Source of the DNA: Neocallimastix lanati (nom. inval.)
Lineage: Eukaryota > Neocallimastigomycota > Neocallimastigomycetes > Neocallimastigales > Neocallimastigaceae
Length of the DNA stretch: 64,000 nt
Assembly (NCBI GenBank): GCA_016946835.1
Contig: JACVTC010000009.1
Location: forward strand, 1,058,501-1,122,500
Direction of reading: 5' to 3'
In this document: piece after piece, positions 29,742-43,408 of the stretch
Layout of the letters: the number at the start of each line of letters is the position of its first letter
Numbering within the stretch: position 1 is the stretch's first letter
The notes under the pieces: generated by a model
What the model saw: only the letters and a program-made list of their open reading frames with translations
Database searches by the model: none
Told to the model about the DNA's origin: nothing
Translations under genes and position numbers: made by a program

Positions 29742-32427
29742 AAAATCAAATATTTTATGTATCAAATCTATTTTAATATGAAAAAAAAAGTTTTTTTCTT
29801 TTTTCATTATTAATAATTTAATAAAGGAGATATTGAATGAAAATAGTAAAAATTAATACTATTATTTATTAGTATATAATCTTAATTGTTATTATTTTGT
29901 TAATTTTGTAACTTTGAATCTTAAAATAAATTAGAAAAAAAATTAAAATATTTTAATATTCACTAATTGATTTTAATTACTATTATTTTAGTATTCTTTA
30001 ATAAATTTAGATTAAATCTTTATTGATTGAATATATATACTTATATATACATTTAATATTTCAATATATTCAATAGATTTAATATTAAATGGATAGACAA
30101 AAAATTAATATATAATTTAATTAATTTTTATACAGTAGAGTATTAATCTAATATTAAAAAAGTAATTCTTTTAAATGTTTTTTTTTTTTTATTTTATTGT
30201 GGATAAGAAGTAATGATAATGTGGTAAAAAGTAATACTTTTTGAAGGAAAAAGTTAATATAATAAAAGTAAAAATAATCAATAATCAATAATCAAAATTT
30301 AATAATCAATAATAATTTAAATAGTAAATAATTAAATAATAAATAACATATATAAAATAGTACTTATAATAATACATAATACATAATAAATAGTAAAAAT
30401 AATAATACATAATACATAATAAATAGTAAAAATAATAATACATTATACATAATAAGTATTAATAAATAGTAAATAATCAATAATACATAATAAATAAATA
30501 ATAAATAAATAATACATAATAAATAATAAATAATACATAATAAATAATAAATAATAAATAATAAATAATACATAATAAATAATACATAATAAATAATAAA
30601 TAATACATAATAAATAATAAATAATAAATAATAAATTAATAATAATAAATAATAAATAATAAATAATAAATAATAACTAATAAATAATAAATAATAAATA
30701 ATAAATATTAATAATAAATAATAAATAATAAATAATAAATAATAAATAATAAATAATAAATAATTAAATAATTGAATAATAAATAATTAAATAATTGAAT
30801 AATAAATAATAAATAATAAATAATAAATAATAAATAATAAGTAATATAAAATAAATAATAATAATAATAATAAATAATAAGTAATACAAAATAAATAATA
30901 AATAATAAATAATAATTAATAATTAATAAAATCAAACATATGATATTGTCTGACTCATTCTATATATTAAAATAAAATAAAATACATTTTTCTTTATTTA
31001 TAATTATATATATTAATGAAATTTTAACTATTCAATTAGATAAATTTTATTTATTATATTTTTAATTATTTTTTATTTTTTAGAAAAATAATTTTTATTA
31101 ATTATAATATACATATATTTAGATATTTATATATTATATATTTTTATTTAATATATATATATTTTTTACTTTTTTATAAGATATAAAAATTTTATTAATT
31201 ATTCTAAAATATTGACTTTTTTGTTTCCTTAATAATTTTGTACCTCCTTAAAATAATATATTTATTTAAGATACATAGAAGTAGAAAAGAATTTTCTTTT
31301 CCATAATTATTTGATTGGCATATACAAAAAAAATTTTAAAAACATTTTTCGTATTTCTAAAATTGTACATATATGTAATATTAATGTATCTATATAATTA
31401 TTAATAAAAATAGTGATATCACTATTTTAAAAAGAAAAATTTGTATTAATAGAATTCATTAGAGTTGTGCCAAAAGTAAAACTAAATGCCGTTTGTTCAT
31501 ATTAAATAAAAGATGGAAAAGAAAAGTCTTTTGTTATTAGTACTGTTTAAAATTATATTATATCTACTCCTAAATATCTTTTATTTTTTTTATATTTAGT
31601 AATATTCTATTTTATCTTTTATCATCATCTATATTCATTAAACTTTAAAAATGTTATTTGGTTAAATTTTTGTTCATTGTTCAATATTTCACCCATTTTT
31701 GACTAAATTAATATTTATTTATATATTTACAACAATGTGATCGTTATACCAATTTTTATTCGTTAAAAAAAAAAATAAAAAAATAATATTCTATCTATCA
31801 AAAGTAAAATAAAGATAACCCTTTCAGATGTTTAAAATACTTTTAAATATAATATTATTATTGAAAAGAGACTAGAATAATCGACAAAAAAAAACTATTT
31901 TTTTTTTTAAAATAGTAATGTATAATTTCGATTTATTTATAATATTTTTTTTTTTTTATTTTTAAAATTAATGCTATTTATTTAATATTTTTTTTTTTTT
32001 AATGAATGTAAAGATTCCGCAATTAAGGTAAAAAAAAAAAAAAAACTTTATTGGTTAGTATCCTTAAATAAATATTTTATTATTTATTATCTTTTTTTTT
32101 TTTTTTTTTTTGAGTACTTTTTTGAATAGAAAGATGATTCAGCAATAATAAACTTTAATTTCTATAAAAAGTTGGACTTTTTACTATATTTAATATTTAC
32201 TTATTATATATAACTTATATATATGTATTTATTAAATTATTAGCTATATAAATTATTAGTTATAATTATGAATCTATGAATAGTATAAATTATAATAATT
32301 TTTAACTATGAATAGTATTATAGAAATATTCAAATATAATTTTTATTAAATTTTATTTCTGTGAAAGATATAAATTATTAGTAATTATTATTTATTTATT
32401 AGATAAAAATAAAAATAATCAAAAATC

Positions 32428-32458
<31 letters not shown>

Positions 32459-32847
32459 GTATTAAGTATATTAAGAATATAATTTTCTATAATTTACACA
32501 AAAAAAAAAAGTATATTCTAAAATCTGAAATATGAATTAATAAAAAAAAAATAAATAAAAAATTAAATAATAAAAAAAATTAATAAATTATTTTTTAAGT
32601 AGATAGAAAATATTAAATATTAAATATTTATGATATATAGAGTTTGATATATTCATGTATACTATATAATTCAAGTATATATAATAATAATAATATTAAT
32701 AGAGATTAAGGTTCAGAAAAAAAATTAAAATAACATAAACAAAAATTTTTAATTAGACTTTTTTATGTATAATCAATTAGATTAAAAAAAAAATAATAAA
32801 TAGAATTGTTTCACAAAATCAAAAAAATTTATTTAATTAATTATTTA

Positions 32848-32895
<48 letters not shown>

Positions 32896-33273
32896 TTAAT
32901 TAATTATTAAAAAAAAAATAAATACATTTATATATATTAAAAAAAAGTTGTAAAAATGAATTACTATAAAAGAATGAGAATTTGACTTCTTTTTTTTTTT
33001 TTTTTTTAAAAAAATTTAAACCTTTAAAATTAAATATATAAATTTTTAACTATTTTACTTTATACGATAGAATAATTAAAAATTAATATTTAAAAAAGAT
33101 TTTATAGAGATAATTAATATAATTTTAAAAGGTTTTATTTTAAATATTAAAAAAAATTATGAATAATTAAAAAAAATTAATAACAAAGAAATAATATATA
33201 TAAAAAATAAAAAATAAAAAAATAAAAAATAAAAAATAAAAAAAAATTCATAACTAATAGAAAAAAAGTAAAA
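29562..33273. other. Long AT-rich intergenic region
   Basis: No gene found. It holds a short direct repeat (ATTTTACTGAACCATATTATTAT twice between about 29606 and 29680), a TAAA microsatellite near 29715, the large TAAATAA-type minisatellite described separately, and many T or A homopolymers, e.g. 32863-32890 and 32992-33007. Confidence 0.6.
30360..30935. repeat. Low-complexity minisatellite (AATAAAT/ACATAAT family)
   Basis: About 575 bp built of variants of AATAAATAAT, AATACATAAT and TAATTGAA. Apparent reverse-strand frames here are repeat artefacts. Confidence 0.9.
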
Positions 33274-36180
33274 ATGAAGTGCTACAAATTTATTTCAGCT
33301 TTATTATTAGCTACTAATGCTTTACTTGTTCAATCAAAAGGTAAATTAATAGTAAAAAAAAGAAAAAGAAAATCCTTAAATTTTTAAAGTTTTTATTTGT
33401 TTGAATATAAATTTTTTTTTTAAAAATTAAATAAATTAACATATAAAATAGTATTATCCTTTAATAAAAAAGAATTATAAAAAAAATTTTTTATTTTGAA
33501 ATATTTTTAGTAAATATGTAAATGTATATATATTTTTTTTAAATACTAATTTGTATTGTAAATTTTTAAAATTTAAATAGTTACTTTTAGAGTTGTTGCC
33601 GTGAGTGGTACTCCATCTGTTGTTGTTAACAACAAAAAGTATTCTATGAAGGTTGATCAATACCCAGTTTACACTGCTACTGTTGATGTTAATGCTCCAG
33701 TTAACTATCACTATGAATTAGGAGGAAAATCTGAATCATTCACTCGTAAGGCTACTTCTGATACTACCTTAAACGAATTCTTTGACAGAAAGATTACTGT
33801 TAAGAAGCACCCTCTTTTACCAAAAGCTTTTGAATCTTTAGAAACTGTTAAGAAGTCAAAGCTTTATGATGATACTTTCGTTTCAACTATTGTTGTTGAA
33901 GCTTCTGAAAGTGAAATTAATAAGATTCACAAGAATCCAAAACTTGATAAATACAAGGTTGATGCTAAAGTAATCTATGTTAGTCCATATAGTGTAAAGG
34001 TTTTCAACAAGGCCAAAATTGCTATTAGTGGTCAAAGTACTGTTTACTATGAAAAGCTTAGTTACAAGCTTTCTGGACTTAAGTCTGATGAAGGTGATAA
34101 ATTATACGGTCGTTCCAGTGTCAAGTTAAGAGCTGAAATGATTGATGCCTCCTTCATGAGAGAAAAACTTTACTCTGATATGTTAAACTCTCTTGGTGTT
34201 CCAACTATTCAAAGTAAGTTCACTCGTGTTTTCATTAACAAGAAGGCTATTGGTTTATTCCTTATGGTTGATAACTACACTAATGATGAATTCCTTAAGA
34301 ACACTTTCCACAGTGGTGAAAAGCCAGCTTCAACTAACCACATTTTCAAGGCTGATTACTATCCAGATGGTGGTGCTGTTGGTGACTTAGTTTACTATGG
34401 TACTTCTAGTGATAAGTATGATATCTATGAATACAAGGGTGATTTAGAAGATGTTGACAATGAAAAGCAAATCAAGAGCATTTTAGTTCCATTCTTAAAG
34501 TCCCTCAAGAGTTTCAATTCTAACAGCAGTATCAAATTTGATGTCAACAGTTTCTTAAAGGCTATGGCTATGGAATTCCTTGCCTATGCTTCTGATAATT
34601 TCTGGATTAGACCAGGTAACTTCTTCATCTACAAGAATACCTCTAAGGACATGTGGTACTTCCTTGATAGTGATTTCGATCAATCCTTCGGTCATGGTGA
34701 TCCAGGAATTGCTATGTCCGCTAACATTGATAACTACGCTTCCAAGTTAAATGATGAAATTCCAAAATCTAGACCACTTATTGATAATCTTAGAAAGATC
34801 TCCTCCAACGACAAGTACTTAAAGGATGCTATGAAGAAGATGATTCAAACTTGTTTCAATATTAATGCTGTCGGTCCTCGTATTGATTCCTTTGCTGAAT
34901 TAATTAAGGAAGATGCTTTATGGGATTACAAGTGTGAAAGACAAAACAAATTTACTGGTCACAAAATCACTAGAAAATCTTACACTAGTAAGGACTTTGA
35001 TACTCAAATTTCAAGTACTAGCTCTTCTCCATACCCATACCCACTTAAGGCCTGGATTATTAACAGAAGTAAGAAGGTTGCCTCTCAACTCGGTATTTCT
35101 GTTCCATCAAAGCCAAATACTTCCCTTGGTTACTACGAACCAAAGTATGAAACTGTTGAAAAGAGTACTGATAAACCAGAAAAAACTAAGGAATCCAAAC
35201 CAAGTACCACTAAGTTAGCTATAGTTACTTCTACAAGCGGTAGTAGTAATAATGATCTTCCAATTACTACTGGTAAATGTGGTGCTGGTATTGCTCGTTG
35301 TGCTGCCGGTTATTGTTGTAGTCAATACGGTTACTGTGGTAAGACTGCTGAATACTGTGGTACCGGTTGTCAAAGTGAATTTGGTCAATGTAATGGTACT
35401 CCAACTCAAAAGACTACTGCCCCAACCAATGAAAATGATTCTCTTCCAACTACTACTGGTAAATGTGGTGCTGGTATTGCTCGTTGTGCTGCCGGTTACT
35501 GTTGTAGTCAATATGGTTACTGTGGTAAGACCTCTGCTTACTGTGGTACCGGTTGTCAAAGTGAATTCGGTCAATGTAATGGTTCTTCTTCAGCTAAGGC
35601 TACCACTCAAGCTAAGAAGGCTACTACTCCAGCTAAGAAGGCTACTACTCCAGCTAAGAAGACTACTACTCCAGCAAAGAAGGCTACTACTCCAGCTAAG
35701 AAGACTACTACTCCAGCAAAGAAGGCTACTACTCCAACCAATAAAAAGGGATCTCTTCCAACATCTGTTGGTAAGTGTGGTGCTGGTGTAGCTGTATGTA
35801 AGACTGGATACTGTTGCAGTCAATATGGTTACTGTGGTAAGACCTCTGCTTACTGTGGTACTGGTTGTCAAAGTGAATTCGGTCAATGTAATATTTCTTC
35901 TCAAACTAAGAAGACTACTTCTGCTAAGAAGACCACTAAGACCACTAAGAAGACCACTAAGAAGACCACTAAAACTACAAAGAAGACTACTAAGAAGACT
36001 TCTAAGAAGACTTCTAAGACCACTAAGAAAAACAAGTCTCTTCCAACCAGTACTGGTAAATGTGGTGCCGGTATTGCTGTTTGTAAGACTGGATACTGTT
36101 GTAGTCAATACGGATACTGTGGTAAGACCTCAGCTTACTGTGGTAAAGGTTGCCAAAGTGGTTTCGGAAAATGTAACTAA
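33274..36180 (+). CDS. Secreted CotH-domain protein with four CBM18 chitin-binding modules (paralogue 1)
   Basis: Two exons: 33274-33340 and 33581-36180; the 240-bp intron is GT-AG with a TACTAAT branch site at about 33544. Product about 888 residues. Exon 1 encodes a classical signal peptide (hydrophobic [10 protein letters not shown] core). Residues about 120-510 are a CotH domain, the spore-coat kinase-like fold, with [11 protein letters not shown], the Asp-rich [13 protein letters not shown] (D385, D387, D389) and a conserved Cys/Arg-rich end. Four hevein-type CBM18 modules, each with eight cysteines ([12 protein letters not shown] core), lie near residues 588-627, 650-689, 754-793 and 849-888. 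Linkers are Thr/Lys repeats, one being six copies of AKKATTP (21-nt tandem repeat, 35611-35736). Bacillus CotH phosphorylates coat proteins; here a role on a chitin wall outside the cell is inferred. No dockerin is present, so it is not a cellulosome part. C-ending codons suggest high expression. Confidence 0.9.
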
Positions 36181-36454
36181 ATAAATAAAACAAAAATAAA
36201 TAAACTTGGAATAAATAAAAAGGAATAATACAATTAAACAAATTCCAAAAAAAAAGTAATAATAATAAAAAAAGAATGAAAAGAAATGATATAGACATAT
36301 ATATAAATAATCATGATAAAAAAAAAAATTTTTTTTTCTATTGATATCAGTTATTTTATAATATATATTTAAATATTTAAGTGTCTATATATATATTTCG
36401 AAATTTCATTCTTTTATAATTTTTATTGTATTATTAATTTTTTTGATACTGTTT

Positions 36455-36487
<33 letters not shown>

Positions 36488-37359
36488 TACAGTAATGTAT
36501 TAATAATATGAAACTTTATTATTATTTTTTTTTTTTTATTTTTTTTTTAAAAAGAAAATAAAAGTAATAATAATAATATTTTATTATTTTTATTGAAAAA
36601 AAAAAGAAAAAATAGGTTAATCAATTAAACTAATAATTACAATTATTATTATTAATTTAAATTTTATAGAATGTTATGTTCAAAATGAAATAAAAAAAAA
36701 AAAAAGAAAAAAATAATTTTTTCTTATTTATAATAAATAAAGATATTTTTATTAAACTTTAAAAAAATTTAAAATAAAAAAAAAATAACAAATAGAAAAA
36801 TAAAAAGTCTTTATATAATATTCCCATTTATACTTATTTATTATATATATATAATTAAATTTAGTTAAAAAACTTTTATAAATATACCAAAAAAAAAAAT
36901 TTATAAAAATTTATATAAATATAATAAAAATATTTTAATATTCAAATTCTAATTATAAATTTAAAAAAGAATTTGTAATAATAATAACAAAAATATTTAT
37001 GTTTATATATATATCTATATATAAATATAAATGTAATATAAATATAAATATAAATATAACATAATAATAGCATAAATAATATAAATAATAATTAAAAATA
37101 AAATAAACAAACAAACTAAAAACAAACAAAAAAAAAAAAAGGAAAAAAGACTAATTAAAATATATTTTAATTAGCTTTTTTATAAAATAAAATAAAATAA
37201 AATAAAATAAAATAAAATAAAATAAAATAAAATAAAATAAAATAAAATAAAATAAAATAAAATAAAATAAAATAAAATAAAATAAAATAAAATAAAATAA
37301 AACATAACAAAACCAAATAAAAACAAAAACTAAAACTAAAAAAAAAAAAAAAATAAACA

Positions 37360-37391
<32 letters not shown>

Positions 37392-37450
37392 TTTTTTTGT
37401 GTTTTTCTAATTTTTAATTTTTAATTTCTTATTTCTATTATTATTATTTT
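36181..37450. other. AT-rich intergenic region
   Basis: 3' flank of the CotH gene and simple sequence, including a (AAAAT)n array listed separately. No gene seen. Confidence 0.6.
37184..37301. repeat. (AAAAT)n pentanucleotide microsatellite
   Basis: About 23 uninterrupted copies of the five-base unit. Confidence 0.95.
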
Positions 37451-38067
37451 ATTTTTTTCTGTAATAATTAAGGAATGGGATATTTTGTTTAAGAACTAAA
37501 ATCATTTCTGGTGATTATTCAAAAATGCCATTCTTGGTGCGATTTGCGGCTCTCTTTACAGAAATTATGAAATTATGTCTCGGGCTAGTACTCGGCAAGG
37601 GTGACTATTCCGAAAGTATAAGCGCACAACTTAACCAGGAGAATCAACGCTGAAAAAAATTAAAATTATATAACTTAGGAATAAGATTCATGAATGAGCT
37701 ATTAAAAATGAAATGACTTGTGGAATTAATAAGTGGGCTATTCTTGATGTAAAACCGATTAACTTTGTTAATACGATAAATTACGAAGATTCCATCTTTC
37801 TTTAGTGGTAGTATCAAATTACCTAAAACTGACAACTATACTTATCTTGGTATTCCTTTTGATGAATCTTTATCATTGAAACCTTATACAATCTAAATTA
37901 AACAGTGATTTAAATGTCAAGTTAAATTCGTACTTTCAATTTCTTATTAATAAATCTATTCCTCTCCTCTCCCATTGAAGAAATATGTTTTAATTTCCTA
38001 TATTCTTAGTCTTGTTTAATATTATGTTCCTCTCTTTGGTTCAAATAAGAGTAGATGCTCTAAAGCT

Positions 38068-38112
<45 letters not shown>

Positions 38113-38424
38113 ATTAATAGAGGACTTTATTGGAGTTATGGAATTTAAATCTCATAATTCATATGTTAGTCTCTAGGATTATTACTCATGAATTTGAGAA
38201 TACCTCCCTCTTTCAGCTATCTGTGCTATATCTCAATTACGCTGCTTTAGAAAATTGAAAAAACTCATCATGTATTATTAATCATCTCACTAATAATATT
38301 CCTACTATGTCATATTACTCATGGACTAAAGATTCAAGGACTTTGAATAAGAAATTAAATGGTATGAAAATAAGTGAAATAAAAAAGTTTTATTGGGAAA
38401 GAGGATGTCTTCAAACTCTCAAAA

Positions 38425-38461
<37 letters not shown>

Positions 38462-39180
38462 CAATTATTTACAAGGAAAATAATTTTGAAATTTATTTAT
38501 TTCAGAAATCAAAGACTTGAACATTTCAATATCTTAAGTATCAATTAAGATTCTTTTGGATTTCTCGAATTAGGTGTGGTTTTAAAATTTGACATTAGTA
38601 TTTTCCATTAAAAAGAAAAATAGTCTTAGAAGATTTCCCTAAATGTTGCCCAATGTTGTGATGTTAGTGTACCTAGCTTTTCTCACTGGATCTTTGTCTG
38701 TTAAAGAATTGGAAAATTACAGAAATAAATCTTTACCTTTTCTTGTTGATCTCTTTTTTGAAGTTTGCAACGATAAATGAACAAAAATCCTTGGATGTTT
38801 CTTTAGATTCAGAAAAGGACTATGGTAATAATATTTATTATTTTATATTGTAGTGCTCTTCTTGGCGGGGAGTTCAATATATAAAAAAATTAAAAGTTAA
38901 TGATGGGGACCAAAGACAATTAGTTGACAATATTTTTAAACAAAGTTCAACTTCGTCGACTGTTACGTATTTTGTATTTTGTTTGTGGGGATTGCAGGAG
39001 TTTCTAACAAACGTAATACCATTTAATTTGTCTATCTTTTTAGATTGATGATGAAATAGTATTCCGTTGAATCTATCGAATCTACGGTTGCTAAGAGCGT
39101 CGACGTCGAAATGATAAGACATGGAAATTTTCACCGGGAGGTGAAAAGATTGGATACAGATTCAGTTGATACCAACTAAT
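37451..39180 (+). pseudogene. LINE (non-LTR retrotransposon) remnant, C-terminal RT to tail
   Basis: Plus-strand translation in broken frames follows the end of a LINE ORF2. In order: ASTRQG near 37595 (RT motif), MTCGINKWAILDVKPINF near 37710-37765 and KTDNYTYLGIPFDESLSLKP near 37815-37880, both typical of the region after the LINE RT active site. Further on come YYVPLFGSNKSR, TMSYYSWTKDSRTLNKKLNG and a C-terminal Cys/His motif VPSFSHWIFVC near 38690. The tail (from about 38900) is open for about 55 codons with LVDNIFKQSSTSSTVTYFVF and ends at a TGA near 39047. Two poly(A) blocks (about 38069-38110 and 38428-38460) interrupt it. No intact RT; dead copy. Confidence 0.8.
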
Positions 39181-39642
39181 AGTGAAATTGTTACTAGAAA
39201 TAATGGACGTGGTATTATCATCGATGAATAGGAAAAGTTAGAAACTATTGCTTCTATCGCACTTTTATAATTATTATAATATATAATATTTTATTTCATA
39301 TATTTATTTAAATAAAAAATTATTGAGTGTTTTATACATATATATATATAAAATATTCATGGGATTAATAAATTTGTAAATAAATAAAGTTTAAAGTTCG
39401 TAATAATTACTGCTGTAAAAAAAAAAAAAAATTTAAAATTTTATTATTTTGTACATTATTAGTTAATTATACTATTTTGATAATTAATATAAATATTAAA
39501 ATTTATATATATAAATATGAATATATATATTTTTAATTTAAATATTTAATTAAATTTTCCGGTCTTTTTTAAATTTTTAATTCTTTTTTTTTTTTTTTAT
39601 TTATTTTTTTTTTTTAAATTTTCTTTTATATACATATTATCA

Positions 39643-39691
<49 letters not shown>

Positions 39692-40287
39692 TTGTTTTAA
39701 ATTCCATTAAAAATTATTATTTTATTTATTATAATTATTTTTTTTTTAAATTTTCTTTTATATACATATTATCATTTTATTATTATTATTATTTTGTTTT
39801 AAATTCCATTAAAAATTATTATTTTATTTATTATAATTATTAACTTTTTTTTTTTATTTTTATATTGACTTCAATAATTAATTTTATTTGTTTTTTTAAT
39901 TAGCTAATTTTATTTCAATTTCATTTTAATATTTATCCATATCTTTTTTAACTATTAATAAATTCTATAATTCAATTTATTTTATTTAAAATTTATATCT
40001 TTTTTAGTTTTAAATGTCACTATTTTTTTTTTTTTATTTTTATTTTTAACTAGTTTAGTTTTAATTTATTCATCTCATTTTAACTTTTATTATCTTTTTT
40101 TTTTTTAAAATTCTTAAATTTTTAAATTATTTCATTTTTTTTTAGTAGTAGTAGATATAGCAATTAATACAAATTTATATAAAATTTTAGTAATAAAAAA
40201 AATTACATAAATTAACTAAAATTTTATATAAATTTGTATTAATTTTTTTTATTTATTATTTATATATTATTTTTTTAAATAATCCTA

Positions 40288-40320
<33 letters not shown>

Positions 40321-42079
40321 TATTATATTATTACTATTAATAAATTTTATTTACTTATTTACTTTTTTTTTATTAATATATTATTATTTAATTATTATTA
40401 TTATTATTTTAATTATTTTTTAACTAATGGTAATTTAGAAATAAAAATAAAATATCTTTAAATTTGAATATTTTATATAATAATATATTTAAATAATAAA
40501 AAAAAAAAAAAAAGGGAAAAAAGGAAAAAGTTAACAATTATTTATATAACATATTTATTTATTTATGAATTAATTATTTACTTAATATTTATTTAATATA
40601 ATAATTACTTAATATTTATATATATTTTTATTATTTTTATTTTTATATAAAATAGATTAAAAATCTTATTTATTAATAAAATTATTAATAGTTTTATTAT
40701 TTTATTATTATTAATTTTTTTTAATAGTTATTATTTGATCAAGCTATTATTAATAAATTATAATATTACAAAAATATTAAATATATATGAAAATATTATT
40801 GTTGGTATATTACTTTTAATAATTGCTTAATTATATTTAAATATATATAGTTTAATTATGTTGAATATAAATAAAATAAAATAAAATAAAAAAAAAATTA
40901 ATTTTAAATATTAATTCTGTAATTAATAATAAAATATTAATAAAGAGACTTTGCTAACCATACTTTTAATAATTGAATAATAAATAATAAAGAATAAATA
41001 ATTAAATAATTAAATAATAATTAAATAATAAATAAATAATAAATAATTGAATAATTAAATAATTGAATAATTAAATAATTAATGGAATAATAAGTAATTG
41101 AATAATAAATAATAAATAAATAAATAATTGAATAATAAATAATATAAATAATAAAAATGAAAATAATATAAATAAAATTAAAAAAGATGAACAATCATTT
41201 TTATCCATTGAATAATTTAATAAATAAAGTTTATATAACCCATGTGTTAAAAATGAATGAATTATAAAAAATAATAATAAAATTTTATTTTTTTTATATT
41301 TATTAACATATGAACTTTTTTTTATTTATATTTTTTTATTAATTTTATTAATTTTTATATTATTATTATTAAAATTTTATATATTGTATAATAAACAATA
41401 TCAATAAATATAAAAAATAAAAAAATAAAAAATAAAAAATAATTATTATTTGGTTAATTAATATGTGAAAATATTATATTAAAAAATTATAATTTTTAAA
41501 AATTTTAATATTTTAAGATTGCACTAACCAATAAAATATTTAGTAATTTAGTTTTAGCTTTGTTACACACATTAAAATTAATTATTTCTTTTCTATAAAA
41601 TTAAAATTATCATATATTAATTTTTTTTTTTTTATCTTTTTTTTATTTTTATTTTTTTTATTATATAAATAATAACTTCGCTTTTTTTTTTTTTTTTTTT
41701 TTTATTTTAAAACTATATATATATAAATTATATATATATTTAAAAAAAAGTTGTATTATATATAAATATATATACATATAAACTTAAAGTAAAATTTTAT
41801 AAAATAATTATAGATATTTTTACAAAAAAAAAAAAAAAAAAAAAAAGAACTATAATATATTTTCTCTATAATTAAATAAATAATTATTGAGAAAATATAC
41901 TTTTTTTTTTTCACTAAATAGAAGAGTTTTGATTTTGTTTTAAAATTTGTAAATAAAAAATATTTATTAAACTTATTTATTATAAAATAGAATATTAAAA
42001 AAAAAAAAAAAAAAAAAACATAAAAAAAAAAATATATAATTTATGAATAATTCAATAAGTTATATGAATTAAAAAAAAA
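39181..42079. other. AT-rich intergenic region between the CotH paralogues
   Basis: No gene seen. A roughly 130-bp unit is tandemly duplicated at about 39611-39742 and 39744-39845, the copies differing mainly in an ATT microsatellite. A TAATTGAATAA-type minisatellite lies at about 40970-41160. Many T/A homopolymers. Confidence 0.6.
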
Positions 42080-42260
42080 ATGAAGTGTAATAAATTTGTT
42101 TCTGCTTTATTATTAGCTGTTAATGCTATACTTGTTCAATCTAAAGGTAAATTGGAAAATTGAAATAATAATTTAAAAATTATAAATATTGAATTTAAAA
42201 AGAAAAATAAAATAAAATAGTTAAGAAACAAAGAAATTAATAAAAAAAAAAAACAGTAAT

Positions 42261-42350
<90 letters not shown>

Positions 42351-43302
42351 TTTTTCTATTTTTTTTTTATTTTTTTTAAATATTTAAAAAATAGTTACTT
42401 TCAAGGTTGTTGCTGTTAGTGGAACTCCTTATGTTGTTGTTAACAACAAAAAGTATTCTATGAAGGTTGATCAATACCCAGTTTACACTGCTACTGTAAA
42501 CGTTAATGCTCCAGTTAAATATCATTATGTTTTAGGTAGTGAAGAAGAAAAATTTACTCGTACCGTAAACAGTGATTCTACTTTAAATGAATTCTTTAAC
42601 AGAAAAGTTAACGTTAAGAAACATCCACTTTTACCAAAGGCCTATGAATCTTTTGCTAATACTAAAAAGTCTAAACTTTTTGATGGTATTTATTATTATT
42701 ATTATTATTTCTTTTTTTTTTTTTTAACTTTATTTTTTTTTTTTTTTTATATTTTTATTAATTTTTAATAATATAATATAATATATATATAATGTGCATA
42801 AATAGATACTTTTGTTTCTACTGTTCTTATTGAAGCCTCACAAAGTGAAGTTAACTATATTCATTCTCATCCAAATATAGAAAAATACAAGGTTCCAGCT
42901 AAGGTTATTTATGTTAGTCCTTACAATGTCAAGACTTTCAATAGTGCTAAACTTGCTATTAGTGGTCAATCTGTAAAGTATAATTAATTTATAATTAAAA
43001 TTTTAAAAAAGGAAGAGAATAAAATAAATAAAAAAAAAATTTTTTTTTTTTCCATTTTTTATTTTTTTTTCTTTATTTTCTTCAATAGTTTATTATAATA
43101 ACAATATTTATTTTAATTAATCTTTTATTAATATTAATTATTATTATTATTATTTTATTATTATTTAATTTAAAAGACTCTTTACGACAAGAAACTTAGT
43201 TACAAAATTTCAGGTCTTAAGACTGAAAACGATGAAAAGTTATATGATCGTACTAGTGTAAAGTTAAGAGCTGATATGATTGATGCTTCATTCATTAAGT
43301 AA

Positions 43303-43341
<39 letters not shown>

Positions 43342-43371
43342 TATTGAAAAAAAAAAAAAAAAACTATTAAA

Positions 43372-43408
<37 letters not shown>

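Noticed and set aside
30364-30935. Reverse-strand frames rich in Tyr, Leu and Ile
   Set aside because: They arise from the AATAAAT minisatellite; no codon structure beyond the repeat.
35215-36298. Thr/Ser- and Leu-rich reverse and shifted frames over the CotH gene
   Set aside because: Shadows of the CBM18 and Thr/Lys linker repeats; the + frame has cysteine motifs, a signal peptide and an intron.
37151-37360. Phe/Ile-rich reverse-strand frame
   Set aside because: Pure translation of the (AAAAT)n array.
38874-39134. Reverse-strand 86-codon frame
   Set aside because: The + strand of the same segment encodes the tail of a LINE; the reverse frame is its shadow.
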